64,000 nt of DNA from Micromonospora luteifusca (GCF_016907275.1 NZ_JAFBBP010000001.1:5322001-5386000), one strand, 5' to 3'. Shown: positions 29,480 to 38,415, numbered from the stretch's first letter. Numbers and translations: made by a program. The notes: generated from the letters alone by a model not told the origin.

Positions 29480-30355
29480 TCAGCTCAGGAAGTCCAGGAG
29501 TTGCCGGAGGGTCTGCTCCGGCGCCTCTTCCGGAATGAAGTGCCCCACCGGGACCGGCTCGCCGCGCACGTCATCGGCCCACTCCCGCCAGATCGCGAGC
29601 GGGTCGTCGTAGAGCTTCGCGACCTGGCCGTGTTGACTCCAGAGGAACAGCACCGGGCAGGCGATCTTCCGGTGACCTCGATCCGCCTCGTCCTGCTGGT
29701 AGTCCAACGTCGCGGCCGCGCGGAACTCCTCGCAGATCGCGTGGACCGTCGCGGGGTCGCTGAACTGCCTGACGTACGCCGCCCGCACCTCGGGCGGGAA
29801 GGCGTCCTTCACCTCGGGCCAGGTGTCGAGCATGAAGTCGACGAGCACCGCGGGAGCCGCGTCGATGAACCGTTCGGGCACCGGCGCCGGCGCCGCCAGG
29901 AAGGACCAGACCCAGTAGGAGAGGCTGAACGTCTTGTCGGCGCGGTTGTAGACGTCGCCGATGGGAACGACGTCCATGACGGCGAGCCGGGTGACAGCGT
30001 CGGGTTCGTCCAGCGCGAGACGGTACGCGCAGCGGGCTCCGCGGTCGTGGCCGACGAGTCGGAACTGCTCGTGGCCCAGACTCCGCATCACCTCGACCTG
30101 GTCGCGGGCGATGGCTCGCATGCTGTACGGCTCGTGATCCGCGGTGCTCGGCGGTGTGCCGCTGTCGCCCCAGCCGCGCAGGTCGGTGGCGACGACTGTG
30201 AAGTTCTCGGCAAGCTGTGGCGCGATGTGATGCCACATGAGATGCGTCTCGGGGATGCCGTGCAGGAGCAGAACGGGAGGCCCGCTTCCGCCGCGGCGTC
30301 CGTGGATCGTCGCGCCGGAGGTGTCGATGTCGAATTCCTCGAACCCGTCGAACAT
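29480..30355 (-). CDS. Alpha/beta hydrolase (haloacetate dehalogenase / epoxide hydrolase type)
   Basis: 291 aa. Oxyanion motif LLLHGIPETHLMWHHIAP, nucleophile elbow VGHDRGARCA with Asp104, and the late His in PVGHFIPEE. Asp as nucleophile followed by Arg-Gly-Ala-Arg is characteristic of fluoroacetate dehalogenases and epoxide hydrolases, not of Ser esterases. Which substrate is used cannot be told. The gene converges on the sortase over a repeat-only gap and is read in the direction away from the ABM gene upstream of it. Confidence 0.83.
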   Translation of the reverse strand: MFDGFEEFDIDTSGATIHGRRGGSGPPVLLLHGIPETHLMWHHIAPQLAENFTVVATDLRGWGDSGTPPSTADHEPYSMRAIARDQVEVMRSLGHEQFRLVGHDRGARCAYRLALDEPDAVTRLAVMDVVPIGDVYNRADKTFSLSYWVWSFLAAPAPVPERFIDAAPAVLVDFMLDTWPEVKDAFPPEVRAAYVRQFSDPATVHAICEEFRAAATLDYQQDEADRGHRKIACPVLFLWSQHGQVAKLYDDPLAIWREWADDVRGEPVPVGHFIPEEAPEQTLRQLLDFLS

Positions 30356-30531
30356 GGCCGGAAATCCCCTCGCAACGCCCCGGGACGGCCGGTGCCACGG
30401 CTCGTCACGGCAGGGGCGACCGGTGGCCGGCTACCGCACTGGCCATCCCGAAGCTATCAGCGGAGAAGTCGGGATTGAACCGATTCCCGCCATTGGCCGC
30501 GGTGCGGGATCCTCGACCCTGGAGACACCGG

Positions 30532-30849
30532 CTAGGGCTGGGGCACGTGCAGCGCCACCTCGAACTCCAGGAGGCTGGCACCGCTGGAGACCGGGGGACG
30601 TGGCTTCTCGCCGGGGGCGGTCGCGTGGGCCGCGCGCGACGGGCCGGCGGCCCACGCCTGGTACGCCTCCTCGCTCTCCCACTTCGTGTACACGAAGTAG
30701 CGGGTCTCTCCGGCCACCGGACGGAGCAGTTCGAAGCCGAGGAAGCCGGGGGAGTTTTCCACCGTGCCGGCTCGGGCGGCGAACCGCTTCTCCAACTCCG
30801 CGCCGCTGCCGGGTGGGACCTCGATTGCGTTGATCTTCACGACTGCCAT
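30532..30849 (-). CDS. Antibiotic biosynthesis monooxygenase-domain protein (MhuD/IsdG-like)
   Basis: 105 aa ABM-fold dimeric alpha-beta barrel: VVKINAIEVPPGSGAELEKR, SPGFLGFELLRPVAGETRYF, VYTKWESEEAYQAW. Length and the NSPGFLGFELL segment fit the mycobacterial MhuD-like group, which cleave haem and release iron, but other ABM proteins are quinol or polyketide oxygenases. The ATG at 30849 follows TAGGGT by 6 nt (complement 30856-30861), indicating a leaderless mRNA. The Asn and Trp needed for MhuD-type haem cleavage appear to be present (NSPGF, KWES) but this should be treated as inference. Confidence 0.78.
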   Translation of the reverse strand: MAVVKINAIEVPPGSGAELEKRFAARAGTVENSPGFLGFELLRPVAGETRYFVYTKWESEEAYQAWAAGPSRAAHATAPGEKPRPPVSSGASLLEFEVALHVPQP

Positions 30850-30896
30850 CTGCCCACCCTAGCCACCCTGCACCGCACCAGAACGACAGAGCGGGT

Positions 30897-31694
30897 TCAG
30901 AACGCCTCGACCACCGGCACCAGTTCCGCGTCGACCACGATCGGCGCATGGTCGGAGGGGCCTTTGCCCTTACGGGCCTCCCGGTCCACGTACGCCGACT
31001 TGACCGTCCGAGCGAACGGCGCGGACGCGTACACCAGGTCGATTCGCATGCCCTTGTTCTGGTGGAACATCCCGGCCCGGTAGTCCCAGTAGGTGAAGGG
31101 GTGTGGCCCCTTCATCGGGGTGGGTACGACGTCGCTGAGGCCCAGGTCGCGCAGCGCGGCGAGGGCCGCCCGCTCGGCGGGGGTGACGTGCGTGGAGTGG
31201 GTGAAGACCGCCGGGTCCCAGACGTCGGCGTCGGTCGGGGCGACGTTGAAGTCGCCGCAGACCGCCAGCGGGATTCCGCCGGCCAGCTCCGCGTCCAACG
31301 CGTCGCGCAGCGCTGCGAACCAGGCCAACTTGTACGCGTAGTGCGGGTCTTCCGGCGTCCGCCCGTTGGGCACGTACACCGACCAGACCCGCACCCCGCC
31401 GCAGGTGGCGGAGATGGCGCGGGCCTCCGGGTCGGGGAAGCCGGGCTCCCCCGCGAACCCGACCCGGACGTCGTCCAGCCCGACCCGGGACAGGATGGCG
31501 ACGCCGTTCCACCGGCCGTCGCTGTGGCTGGCCACGGTGTAGCCCAGCGCGCCCACCTCGCTCACCGGGAAGGCGCCGTCCGGGCATTTCGTCTCTTGCA
31601 GGCAGACGACGTCCGGCCCGGTGTCGGCCAGCCACTCCAGCAGTCGGGGGAGGCGGGCCTTCACCGAGTTGACGTTCCAGGTCGCCAGGCGCAT
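30897..31694 (-). CDS. xthA: Exodeoxyribonuclease III
   Basis: 265 aa. AP endonuclease/3'-5' exonuclease of base-excision repair. Motifs: RLATWNVNSVKARL, CLQETKCPDG (metal-binding Glu), YVPNGRTPED, GDFNVAPTDADVWD, and the terminal catalytic SDHAPIVVD. The ATG at 31694 lies 6 nt after a CAGGCT box (complement 31701-31706) and starts at the conserved MRLATWN, so the longer start at 31712 is not needed. Confidence 0.93.
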   Translation of the reverse strand: MRLATWNVNSVKARLPRLLEWLADTGPDVVCLQETKCPDGAFPVSEVGALGYTVASHSDGRWNGVAILSRVGLDDVRVGFAGEPGFPDPEARAISATCGGVRVWSVYVPNGRTPEDPHYAYKLAWFAALRDALDAELAGGIPLAVCGDFNVAPTDADVWDPAVFTHSTHVTPAERAALAALRDLGLSDVVPTPMKGPHPFTYWDYRAGMFHQNKGMRIDLVYASAPFARTVKSAYVDREARKGKGPSDHAPIVVDAELVPVVEAF

Positions 31695-31731
31695 GCCCCC
31701 AGCCTGCCGCATCCGTCCCCGGTACGCCCGG

Positions 31732-32652
31732 TCAGCTGCCCGGGGTGTCGCCGGGTCGCGTCTGTTCGGCCAGGAACCGCTCCAGCTCCGCGCCGAGTTC
31801 GTCGGCCGTGGGCAGCGGCCCGGCGTCCGGGGCGAGCAGACTCTTCTCGCCCCGACCTCGGGCGAACGCGTCGTACTGCTCCTCCAGGGCCTGGACCAGG
31901 GCTGCGGCGTCCTCGGTCTGGGCGACCTGGCGGTCGATCTCCACCCGCACCACCTCGGCGGCCGAGCGCAGCCCGTCGCCGGGCAACAGCAGCCCGGTGC
32001 TGCGTGACACCGAGCTGAGCAGCACCTCGGCGGCGGCCGGGTACTCGGTCTGCGCCACGTAGTGCGGCACGTGGGCGGCGAAGCCCAGCGCGTCGCGGCC
32101 CTGCTCGCCGAGGCGGAACTCCAACAGGTGACCGACGCTTCCGGGCACCTGGACGCGTTGCAGCCAGGGCTCGTACCCGCCGATCAGTTCGGGACGGGTC
32201 GCGTGCGCGGTCACCCCGGTCGGCCGGGTGTGCGGCACCGCCATCGGGATCGAGTTGAGCCCCACGGTGAGCCGAACGTCCAGGCGGGCGGCCAGCCCGG
32301 CGACGGCGGCCACGAATCGCTCCCACTGCAGGTCCGGCTCGGGGCCGGTGAGCAGCAGGAACGAGGTTTCGTCGTCGTCCTGTAGGAGGTGCAGCTCCAG
32401 CTTGGGCGCGTCGACGCTCTCCCAGTGGTCCTCGACGAAGGTCATCACCGGTCGTCGTGACCGGTAGTCGAAGAGCTGGTCGACGTCGAAGGTGGCGATC
32501 GGCCGTCCCTCCAGCGAGGTGAGCAGCTGCTCGCGCGCCAGCCGGCTGGCGTTGCCGGCGTCCACGAACCCGGTGAGGGCCTGGATCAGGACCGGTTGCC
32601 CGAGGTCGGGCAGATCTTCGGTGAGCTGGTAGAGCTCGTGTGGGTCGAGCAC
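31732..32652 (-). CDS. PAC2-family protein
   Basis: 306 aa, start GTG at 32650-32652 with AGGGAGGT 8 nt before it. PAC2 (proteasome assembly chaperone-like) fold: VLIQALTGFVDAGNASRLAR, FDVDQLFDYRSRRPVMTFVE, and PVYVAQTEYPAAA-type segment near HVPHYVAQTEYPAAAEVLL. The longer reading frame upstream to 32793 is not conserved in character. PAC2 proteins are widespread in actinobacteria, which encode a proteasome, but their role there is not proven. The C-terminus is a charged helical stretch. Confidence 0.86.
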   Translation of the reverse strand: MLDPHELYQLTEDLPDLGQPVLIQALTGFVDAGNASRLAREQLLTSLEGRPIATFDVDQLFDYRSRRPVMTFVEDHWESVDAPKLELHLLQDDDETSFLLLTGPEPDLQWERFVAAVAGLAARLDVRLTVGLNSIPMAVPHTRPTGVTAHATRPELIGGYEPWLQRVQVPGSVGHLLEFRLGEQGRDALGFAAHVPHYVAQTEYPAAAEVLLSSVSRSTGLLLPGDGLRSAAEVVRVEIDRQVAQTEDAAALVQALEEQYDAFARGRGEKSLLAPDAGPLPTADELGAELERFLAEQTRPGDTPGS

Positions 32653-33072
32653 CGGTGCGGACCTCCCTGAAATGTGCCTGCCGGGTGCCGTCGCGACGGA
32701 GGGCACCCGTTCGGGCAACGTACCCGCCATCCTGGTGCATTCCTGCGTCGGGCGATCCGTCGCCCGGGGGATGGGTGTGACCGGACCAATCACCCGATTG
32801 CGCCGCCAGGCCGGTCCGGTCCACCAGTCGGCGGAGGGTCGAGTCAGCCTAAAGGCCGAGTTTGTCGATCATGTGATGGCTGGTGGACAAATGCCCTTCG
32901 TTGTCGGCGTCCGTCCCGGTCCGCGTGCGACGCCAGCTTGATCCGGTACGCGAGGTACGTTCCTCGGGTGCGTCGACCGGCCCAGGTCGTCCACCAGCAT
33001 GGGCCCGATCTGTGGCGAGCGCCACGTGATCACCGTGCGTGATCAGGGTTTGCCCCTGCCTAGCCTCGGTTG
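32653..33072. other. 420-base intergenic region with two divergent promoters
   Basis: No convincing gene; short frames on both strands lack ribosome sites and family features. The left end holds the PAC2 ribosome site, and the right end holds a -10 box TAGCCT at 33061-33066, 6 nt before the transglycosylase-like gene, with a perfect palindrome over its -35 region. I looked for a ydaO-type c-di-AMP riboswitch, common before actinobacterial wall hydrolases, and saw none. Confidence 0.6.
33027..33045. promoter_or_regulatory. Palindromic operator over the -35 region
   Basis: TGATCAC CGTGC GTGATCA is a perfect inverted repeat placed 16-34 bases before the -10 box of the gene at 33073. Position suggests a repressor or a class II activator site; the binding protein is unknown. 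Confidence 0.55.
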
Positions 33073-33936
33073 ATGCGTGACGACGGCACCCTCGACGACC
33101 CGTATGCCCCGAGCAGCCCGACCGCCGATACGGAGGATGGCACCTCAGCCGAACGGACAACCGCCGCGAGTCGGCTCCGGGCGTACGTCCGGGACCTGAC
33201 CGGTCGACGCCGGGCCCACCTGGCGCTGGCCACCGGTGTGGTCTGCTGCCTCGGTCTGGCCGCCGTCGCGCAGGTCTGCGACGAGAAGCCCGGTGCGGCG
33301 AACCGAGGTGGCCCGCTCGCCAGCTCCGAGCTGGCGCAGCGCGCCGAGCAGCAGAGCGCCGCCTCCCGTGGTCTCGATCGTGCCGCTGCCCCGACCATGT
33401 CCGCTGCCGCCCCGTCGGCTCCGGCGACCCCCGGCGACCCGGACACCACTGCGGCGGCCCGCAAGGCCGCCCCGGCCCGCCCGACCGACCCGGCGCCCGT
33501 CGCCGGGCTGGACGAGGACCAGATGGAGAACGCCGAGGCGATCGTCCGCGCGGGCCGCAAGATGGGGGTGCCCCGCCGCGGCCTGGTGATCGCGGTCGCC
33601 ACCGCCATGCAGGAGAGCAACCTCTACAACGTGGCCAGTGGCGTGCTGCCCGAGTCACAGGACTACCCGCACCAGGGCGTCGGCTGGGACCACGACTCCG
33701 TCGGGTTGTTCCAGCAGCGTTCCAGCAGCGGCTGGGGCCCGGTGGGTCGGTTGATGGACCCGGAGTTCGCCACGCGGCAGTTCCTCAGCGCGCTGGAGAA
33801 GGTGCCCGGTTGGGAACACATGCGGCTCACCGACGCCGCCCAGGCGGTGCAGGTCTCCGCGTACCCCGAGTACTACCAGCAGCACGAGTGGCGGGCCACC
33901 AGGGTCGTCGACGCCATCGTGCCGGCGGGGCGGTAA
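33073..33936 (+). CDS. Membrane-anchored transglycosylase-like cell-wall protein
   Basis: 287 aa. A cytoplasmic N-terminus of about 45 residues, one helix (HLALATGVVCCLGLAAVAQV), an Ala/Pro-rich linker, and a C-terminal domain of about 130 residues: NAEAIVRAGRKMGVPRRGLV, AVATAMQESNLYNVASG, VGWDHDSVGLFQQRSSSGWG. The AMQESNL glutamate and GLFQQR block are the lysozyme-like/SLT pattern of actinobacterial peptidoglycan hydrolases. It is likely exported and acts on the wall. The start is the ATG 6 nt after TAGCCT. Catalysis is inferred from the fold only. Confidence 0.82.
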   Translation: MRDDGTLDDPYAPSSPTADTEDGTSAERTTAASRLRAYVRDLTGRRRAHLALATGVVCCLGLAAVAQVCDEKPGAANRGGPLASSELAQRAEQQSAASRGLDRAAAPTMSAAAPSAPATPGDPDTTAAARKAAPARPTDPAPVAGLDEDQMENAEAIVRAGRKMGVPRRGLVIAVATAMQESNLYNVASGVLPESQDYPHQGVGWDHDSVGLFQQRSSSGWGPVGRLMDPEFATRQFLSALEKVPGWEHMRLTDAAQAVQVSAYPEYYQQHEWRATRVVDAIVPAGR

Positions 33937-34043
33937 CGTACCGCCCACTATGGACGGTCAGGGTTGAGGCTGTCGCATCCCGGGTACATGTGTTGCGGGT
34001 TCGGGGTACACATGAACAGAGGGATCATCGACAGGAGGACGCC

Positions 34044-34190
34044 ATGTCACTGATGCAGCGAATCACCACGTTCCTGAGATCACCAAAGGGGCAGCAGCTG
34101 GTCGAGCGAGGTCGTCGGGAGATGGCCAAGCCCGGCAACCAGCAGAAGCTCAAGGGGTTGGCGGCCCGGCTGTCCAACCGCCGCCGCTGA
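34044..34190 (+). CDS. Small basic conserved actinobacterial protein
   Basis: 48 aa: starts MSLMQRITTFLRSPKGQQLV and ends GLAARLSNRRR. It has a near-ideal ribosome site (AGGAGG, 6 nt). Strongly basic, no membrane helix. Similar short proteins with FLRSPKG-QQ are scattered in actinobacterial genomes; function unknown. It stands alone ahead of the EcsC gene by 49 bases. Confidence 0.72.
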   Translation: MSLMQRITTFLRSPKGQQLVERGRREMAKPGNQQKLKGLAARLSNRRR

Positions 34191-34239
34191 CACGCTTCAT
34201 CGGCCACCCTGTCCGCCGTTCCCACCCTGGGGAGACCCG

Positions 34240-34977
34240 GTGAACGACACCCCACCCGCCCCCGCTCCCCAACCGTCCGCCAACCCGCCAGCCGGGCCGA
34301 CGGACGCCCCCGAGGGTCCGCCGGCCCGGCTCTGGGACCGGATGCGCGACGACCCGCAGTACGCCCCGGAGCACCTCGCCCTGGAGGCGGTGCGCCGACT
34401 CGGGCCGGAAGCCGTGCAGTGGGCCGGCCGGGCCCGATCCGAGCAGCCCGGGGTGTCGGCCGACGTCCTGGCCGACCAGGCGGCCCGTAAGTTCATCAAC
34501 CTGGCCCGTCTGTCCGGCGCGGTCTCCGGAGCGGCCGGGCTGCCCGGCGCCGTGATCGACGTGGGCGTGCTGGCCTGGACCCAGGCACGGATGGTGCTGC
34601 ACATCGCCGCCGCGTACGACGTCGACCCGCTGCACAGTGACCGGGCCACCGACCTGCTGGTGCTCCAGCGAGTGCACAAGGTCGCCGAGAGCGCCCGACT
34701 GGCGCTCGGCGTGGCTGCCGGCCGGGAACGCGCCGACGCGCTCTTCGGCCTGGGCGGCCAGCGCCCGCTCGGTCGGGTGATGCTGCAACTCGGCGTGCGG
34801 CTGGCCCAGATGGCCGGTGTCCGGGCCGCCAAGCGGATCGTCGCCAAGATCGTCCCGGGCGCGGCCATCGTGCTCGGCACCTGGGCCAACTCGTCGGCTA
34901 CGAAGGACCTCGCGCAACGTTCCCGGGCGCTCTACCGCGCACGAGGCACCGCCGTCCCGGAGCCCCGCCAACCCTGA
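34240..34977 (+). CDS. EcsC-family protein
   Basis: 245 aa. After a Pro-rich start (about 30 residues) comes an EcsC-like domain: DPQYAPEHLALEAVRRLGPE, NLARLSGAVSGAAGLPGAVI DVGVLAWTQARMVLHIAAAY, and AAKRIVAKIVPGAAIVLGTW. The glycine-rich, moderately hydrophobic helices suggest a membrane-associated protein. EcsC was named from a Bacillus operon and has no known activity. GTG start with GGGGAGA before it. It converges on the SGNH lipoprotein gene. Confidence 0.8.
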   Translation: MNDTPPAPAPQPSANPPAGPTDAPEGPPARLWDRMRDDPQYAPEHLALEAVRRLGPEAVQWAGRARSEQPGVSADVLADQAARKFINLARLSGAVSGAAGLPGAVIDVGVLAWTQARMVLHIAAAYDVDPLHSDRATDLLVLQRVHKVAESARLALGVAAGRERADALFGLGGQRPLGRVMLQLGVRLAQMAGVRAAKRIVAKIVPGAAIVLGTWANSSATKDLAQRSRALYRARGTAVPEPRQP

Positions 34978-34995
34978 CGGCCCTCTGCGGGACGG

Positions 34996-35847
34996 TCAGT
35001 TGGCCAGGCCGGAGGCGCGCCAGGTCACCTCGGCGATCCGGCCCTGGCCGGTGGCGTTGGGGTGGAACCAGTCCAACGGGTTGAGCAGGTCCAGGGTGAA
35101 CCGGACCTTGTGCACCGCGCCGCCGTCGTGCCGGCAGCGTGAGCCGTACGCCCGGCAGGCCGCCACCAACTCGGCGTTGTACGCGTCGATCCGGTCCCGG
35201 ACGGCGGCCCGGCGCGCCCGGTCGGCGGGCGCCGTCGAGATCGCCTCGGCCAGCAGGGCCGGGCAGATGCCCCGTCGCCACACGCGTACCGCCCGTGCGT
35301 CGTCGTGCCCGACCTCCCAGAGCCGGTACAGGTCGGGAATGCTCACCACCAGCACCCGGGCCTTCGGTCGGCCGGTCCGTAACACCCGGAGGCCCCGGTC
35401 CACGTCGGCCCGGAACTGGGCCACCGGCGTCATCGCGTCCACCCCGCCCCGGCAGACGTCGTTGGCGCCGATCAGCACCGTGACGTAGTCGGGGCGGTCG
35501 CGTACCGCTGCCTTGGCCTGACCCTCCAGGGCGTCCGCGCGGGCGCCGGAGCGGGCGTGGTTGTACGTGCGGTCGCGGATGGCCGAATTCTGTTCGAGTA
35601 GCCGCCGGTAGTGGCTCTGCACCCGCAGGCCGTCCCCGGTCGACCAGGAGTTGCGCTCGCAGGCGGTGAGCACCAGGCAGGAGGCGAAGCCGGTGCTGAT
35701 CGAGTCGCCGAGCGCGGCGATGCCGCCCGGCCCGCTCGACGGCGGGTTGCTCTTGGTGGGGCGGGGTGTCGCGGAGGTGCCTCCCTCGCAGGCCAGCGCG
35801 ACCAGCGCCGCGAGACAGGCCAGGGCGGTGACCCACCGTCGAGGCAT
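34996..35847 (-). CDS. SGNH/GDSL-type hydrolase lipoprotein
   Basis: 283 aa. Signal and lipobox MPRRWVTALACLAALVALAC (Cys20), then an SGNH fold: block I ALGDSISTGF with the catalytic Ser, block II RSGARADA, block III LIGANDVC with the Asn, and block V DWFHPNATGQGRIAE with Asp and His. Three extra cysteine pairs are possible (SCLVLTACERN, RGGICP, CRAYGSRC), consistent with an exported enzyme. Family members are esterases or lipases; the substrate is unknown. The ATG at 35847 has GGGGGA before it. Confidence 0.88.
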   Translation of the reverse strand: MPRRWVTALACLAALVALACEGGTSATPRPTKSNPPSSGPGGIAALGDSISTGFASCLVLTACERNSWSTGDGLRVQSHYRRLLEQNSAIRDRTYNHARSGARADALEGQAKAAVRDRPDYVTVLIGANDVCRGGVDAMTPVAQFRADVDRGLRVLRTGRPKARVLVVSIPDLYRLWEVGHDDARAVRVWRRGICPALLAEAISTAPADRARRAAVRDRIDAYNAELVAACRAYGSRCRHDGGAVHKVRFTLDLLNPLDWFHPNATGQGRIAEVTWRASGLAN

Positions 35848-35968
35848 GACATCCCCCGTTCCGCAGCACAGAGCGACAGCGCGGTAACTCTATGCGTAGG
35901 ACCAGGTTTACCGGGAAGTTGCTGTCGGGTATGCGGCAGAGCGTCGGTGGCAGCGCCAGAAGGATGCT

Positions 35969-36550
35969 TTAATCCCGCCACGGCGCCGGTTGGCCGTGCA
36001 GCCACCAGTGCAGCGCCCGGGTGATCCGGGGCAGCACCAGATAGGTCATCAGCGGGGTCAGGCAGAGCGTCATCAGCAGCACCCGCGCCGCCAACGGCAC
36101 TGCGGCGAGAAAATGACTGGTCAGCAGGGTGGCGCTGAGGCTCAGCGGAAAGAACGCCAGCCAGATCGTCACCGCCTGCTTCCACCTCGGCGGCGACGCG
36201 GGCGCAACCGGCTCCACCGAGTGCTCCAGCGGCGGGTCGAACCAGCCCTCGATCCCGGTCCGCCGCTCGACCCGGGTGTGCTCGACGATGCCCTGCGCCG
36301 AACTGAGCCACCAGTGCCGCTGCGGCGACTCCTCCCATCGGCGCAGCGTCTCGGCGTCGGCGAAGCGGTAGAGCATGTGCCACTCCGCCGAGCCGGGGCC
36401 GCTCTGCACCCACCCGGCGCCGAGGAACCCGGGGAACGCCTCGGCCAGCGCGGTGCCGGCCCGCATCCAGGCCACCATCTCGCTCGCCCGGCCCGGATCG
36501 ACACGGCGGGCGATGGCGACGGTCACCGGCACGGCGAGGGTCATTGACAT
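35969..36550 (-). CDS. ABM-like domain fused to two membrane helices
   Basis: 193 aa. Residues 1-100 are an antibiotic-biosynthesis-monooxygenase-like barrel (VTVAIARRVDPGRASEMVAW, FPGFLGAGWVQSGPGSAEWH, MLYRFADAETLRRWEES). Residues 120-175 contain two hydrophobic helices (AVTIWLAFFPLSLSATLLTS and PLAARVLLMTLCLTPLMTYL). This barrel-plus-anchor arrangement matches a group of ABM proteins found in many bacteria whose role is not known. The start lies 6 nt after a CAGGAT box (complement 36557-36562). It is divergent from the small membrane gene. Confidence 0.78.
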   Translation of the reverse strand: MSMTLAVPVTVAIARRVDPGRASEMVAWMRAGTALAEAFPGFLGAGWVQSGPGSAEWHMLYRFADAETLRRWEESPQRHWWLSSAQGIVEHTRVERRTGIEGWFDPPLEHSVEPVAPASPPRWKQAVTIWLAFFPLSLSATLLTSHFLAAVPLAARVLLMTLCLTPLMTYLVLPRITRALHWWLHGQPAPWRD

Positions 36551-36671
36551 GGGCCCATCCTGCGGTCGGCGGGGCCGCGGCGCGAACGGATGTGCCACAG
36601 CACACCGGCGCACCGCAGCGTGGGAGCGCCCGGTGCCGGTTAACGCCGCCGATCGGGGGTAGGTCGGAGTT

Positions 36672-36935
36672 ATGACGAGATCGCAACCCCGGCGCGCCCG
36701 TGGCACGGTCGGCCACGCGAACAGCGCGCTGAACCTCCGGCTCACCCTCGCCGGCTTCGGGTTGGTGATCATGGTGATCTTCGCGGTGCTGGCGTTCTGG
36801 GCCGGCATCGCCTGGCTCGGCGTACTCTGTGCGATCTTCGCTGTGGTCGCCGTGGTCGACCTGGTCGTGATCCAGCGCCGCCGCGCCGCCCGCCGCCGCG
36901 AGGAGCCGGGCGTACGACACTCGTTGTTCGAGTGA
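36672..36935 (+). CDS. Small membrane protein (DUF6343-like)
   Basis: 87 aa with two closely spaced hydrophobic helices (LRLTLAGFGLVIMVIFAVLA and GIAWLGVLCAIFAVVAVVDL) between basic termini. It resembles DUF6343 proteins of actinobacteria. It precedes gabD by 12 bases, with an AGGAGG site between, so the two are probably co-transcribed. Function unknown. Confidence 0.75.
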   Translation: MTRSQPRRARGTVGHANSALNLRLTLAGFGLVIMVIFAVLAFWAGIAWLGVLCAIFAVVAVVDLVVIQRRRAARRREEPGVRHSLFE

Positions 36936-36947
36936 CAGGAGGACGAG

Positions 36948-38363
36948 ATGCCCCACATCGCCACCACCAACCCCGCCACCGGACAGGTGCTCAAGACCTT
37001 CGAGGCGATGTCCACCGAGCAACTCGACGGTGCCATCGAGCGCACCGACCTCGCCTACCGGCAGCTGCGGGAGACCACCGTCGACCAGCGGGCCCGGTGG
37101 ATGAACGCCGCGGCCGACCTGCTCGACGCCGAGCGCGACGAGATCGCCCGGATCATGACCACGGAGATGGGCAAGACGTACGTCGCGGCGCAGGCCGAGG
37201 TGACCAAGTGCGCCACCGCCGCCCGCTTCTACGCCGACAAGGCACCGGCGTTCCTCGCCGACGAACCGGCCGACGCGGCCGCCGTGAAGGCGATCCAGGC
37301 GTTCATCCGCTACCAGCCGATCGGTGTCGTGCTCGCGGTGATGCCGTGGAACTTCCCGCTCTGGCAGGTGATGCGCTTCGCCGCACCGGCCCTGATGGCC
37401 GGCAACACCGGTCTGCTCAAGCACGCCTCGAACGTGCCGCAGACCGCGCTGCTGCTGGAGGACGTGTTTCGCCGGGCAGGCTTCCCCGAGGGGGCCTTCA
37501 CCGCCGTGCTGGTCGGCTCGGAGGCCGTCGAACGGATCCTCGGCGACCCGCGCGTACGCGCCGCGACACTCACCGGCAGCGAGCCCGCCGGTCGATCCAT
37601 CGCGCAGATCGCCGGGCGTGAGCTGAAGAAGACCGTCCTCGAACTCGGCGGCAGCGACCCCTTCGTGGTGATGCCCTCGGCCGACCTGGACCGGGCCGCC
37701 GAGGTGGCCACCACCGCCCGCTGTCAGAACAACGGCCAGTCCTGCATCGCCGCGAAACGGTTCATCGTGCACACCGACGTCTTCGACGCCTTCGCCGAGA
37801 AGTTCGCCGCGAACATGGCCGCGCTGCGCGTCGGTGACCCGATGGACCCGAACACCGACGTCGGGCCGCTGGCCAGTGAGCGTGGCCGCGACGAGGTGCA
37901 CGCCCAGGTCCGCGACGCGGTGGACAACGGCGCGACCGTGCTCTGCGGAGGAGAGTTGCCGACCGGCGACGGCTGGTTCTACCCGCCGAGCGTCGTCACC
38001 GACCTCACCCCGCAGATGCGGATGTGGGCCGAGGAGGTCTTCGGCCCGGTCGCCGGACTGTTCCGGGTGTCGTCGTACGAGGAGGCGATCGAGGTCGCCA
38101 ACGGCACCAGTTTCGGGCTCGGCTCGAACGCCTGGACACGGGACCCGGCCGAGCAGGAGCGCTTCGCCACCGACCTGGACGCGGGCAACGTCTTCATCAA
38201 CGGGATGACCACGTCCTATCCGGAGTTGCCGTTCGGCGGTGTGAAGAACTCCGGCTACGGACGGGAGTTGTCGGCGCTGGGCATGCGGGAGTTCTGCAAC
38301 ACCAAGACGGTCTGGGTGGGGGAGGGCGTCGCCTCGGCCGGCGCGGGCGCGCACGCGGAGTAG
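36948..38363 (+). CDS. gabD: NADP-dependent succinate-semialdehyde dehydrogenase
   Basis: 471 aa aldehyde dehydrogenase. Catalytic residues: Asn135 in VMPWNFPLWQ, Glu232 in VLELGGSDPF, Cys266 in NNGQSCIAAKRF. The GQSC motif and the short N-terminus match the SSADH GabD branch, which turns succinate semialdehyde into succinate (end of GABA breakdown). No GABA aminotransferase is adjacent. The ATG follows AGGAGGACGAG. Confidence 0.9.
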   Translation: MPHIATTNPATGQVLKTFEAMSTEQLDGAIERTDLAYRQLRETTVDQRARWMNAAADLLDAERDEIARIMTTEMGKTYVAAQAEVTKCATAARFYADKAPAFLADEPADAAAVKAIQAFIRYQPIGVVLAVMPWNFPLWQVMRFAAPALMAGNTGLLKHASNVPQTALLLEDVFRRAGFPEGAFTAVLVGSEAVERILGDPRVRAATLTGSEPAGRSIAQIAGRELKKTVLELGGSDPFVVMPSADLDRAAEVATTARCQNNGQSCIAAKRFIVHTDVFDAFAEKFAANMAALRVGDPMDPNTDVGPLASERGRDEVHAQVRDAVDNGATVLCGGELPTGDGWFYPPSVVTDLTPQMRMWAEEVFGPVAGLFRVSSYEEAIEVANGTSFGLGSNAWTRDPAEQERFATDLDAGNVFINGMTTSYPELPFGGVKNSGYGRELSALGMREFCNTKTVWVGEGVASAGAGAHAE

Positions 38364-38415
38364 TTCGGGTCGCGGCACGCGTCAGCCGCTGCCGTCGTGG
38401 GTAGGAAGTGTGCCC

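Noticed and set aside
32653..33072. c-di-AMP (ydaO) riboswitch before the transglycosylase-like gene
   Set aside because: The conserved ydaO segments are not seen, and the gene appears leaderless.
35472..38378. 968-codon minus-strand frame opposite gabD and neighbours
   Set aside because: It crosses several real genes on the other strand and has no conserved motif.
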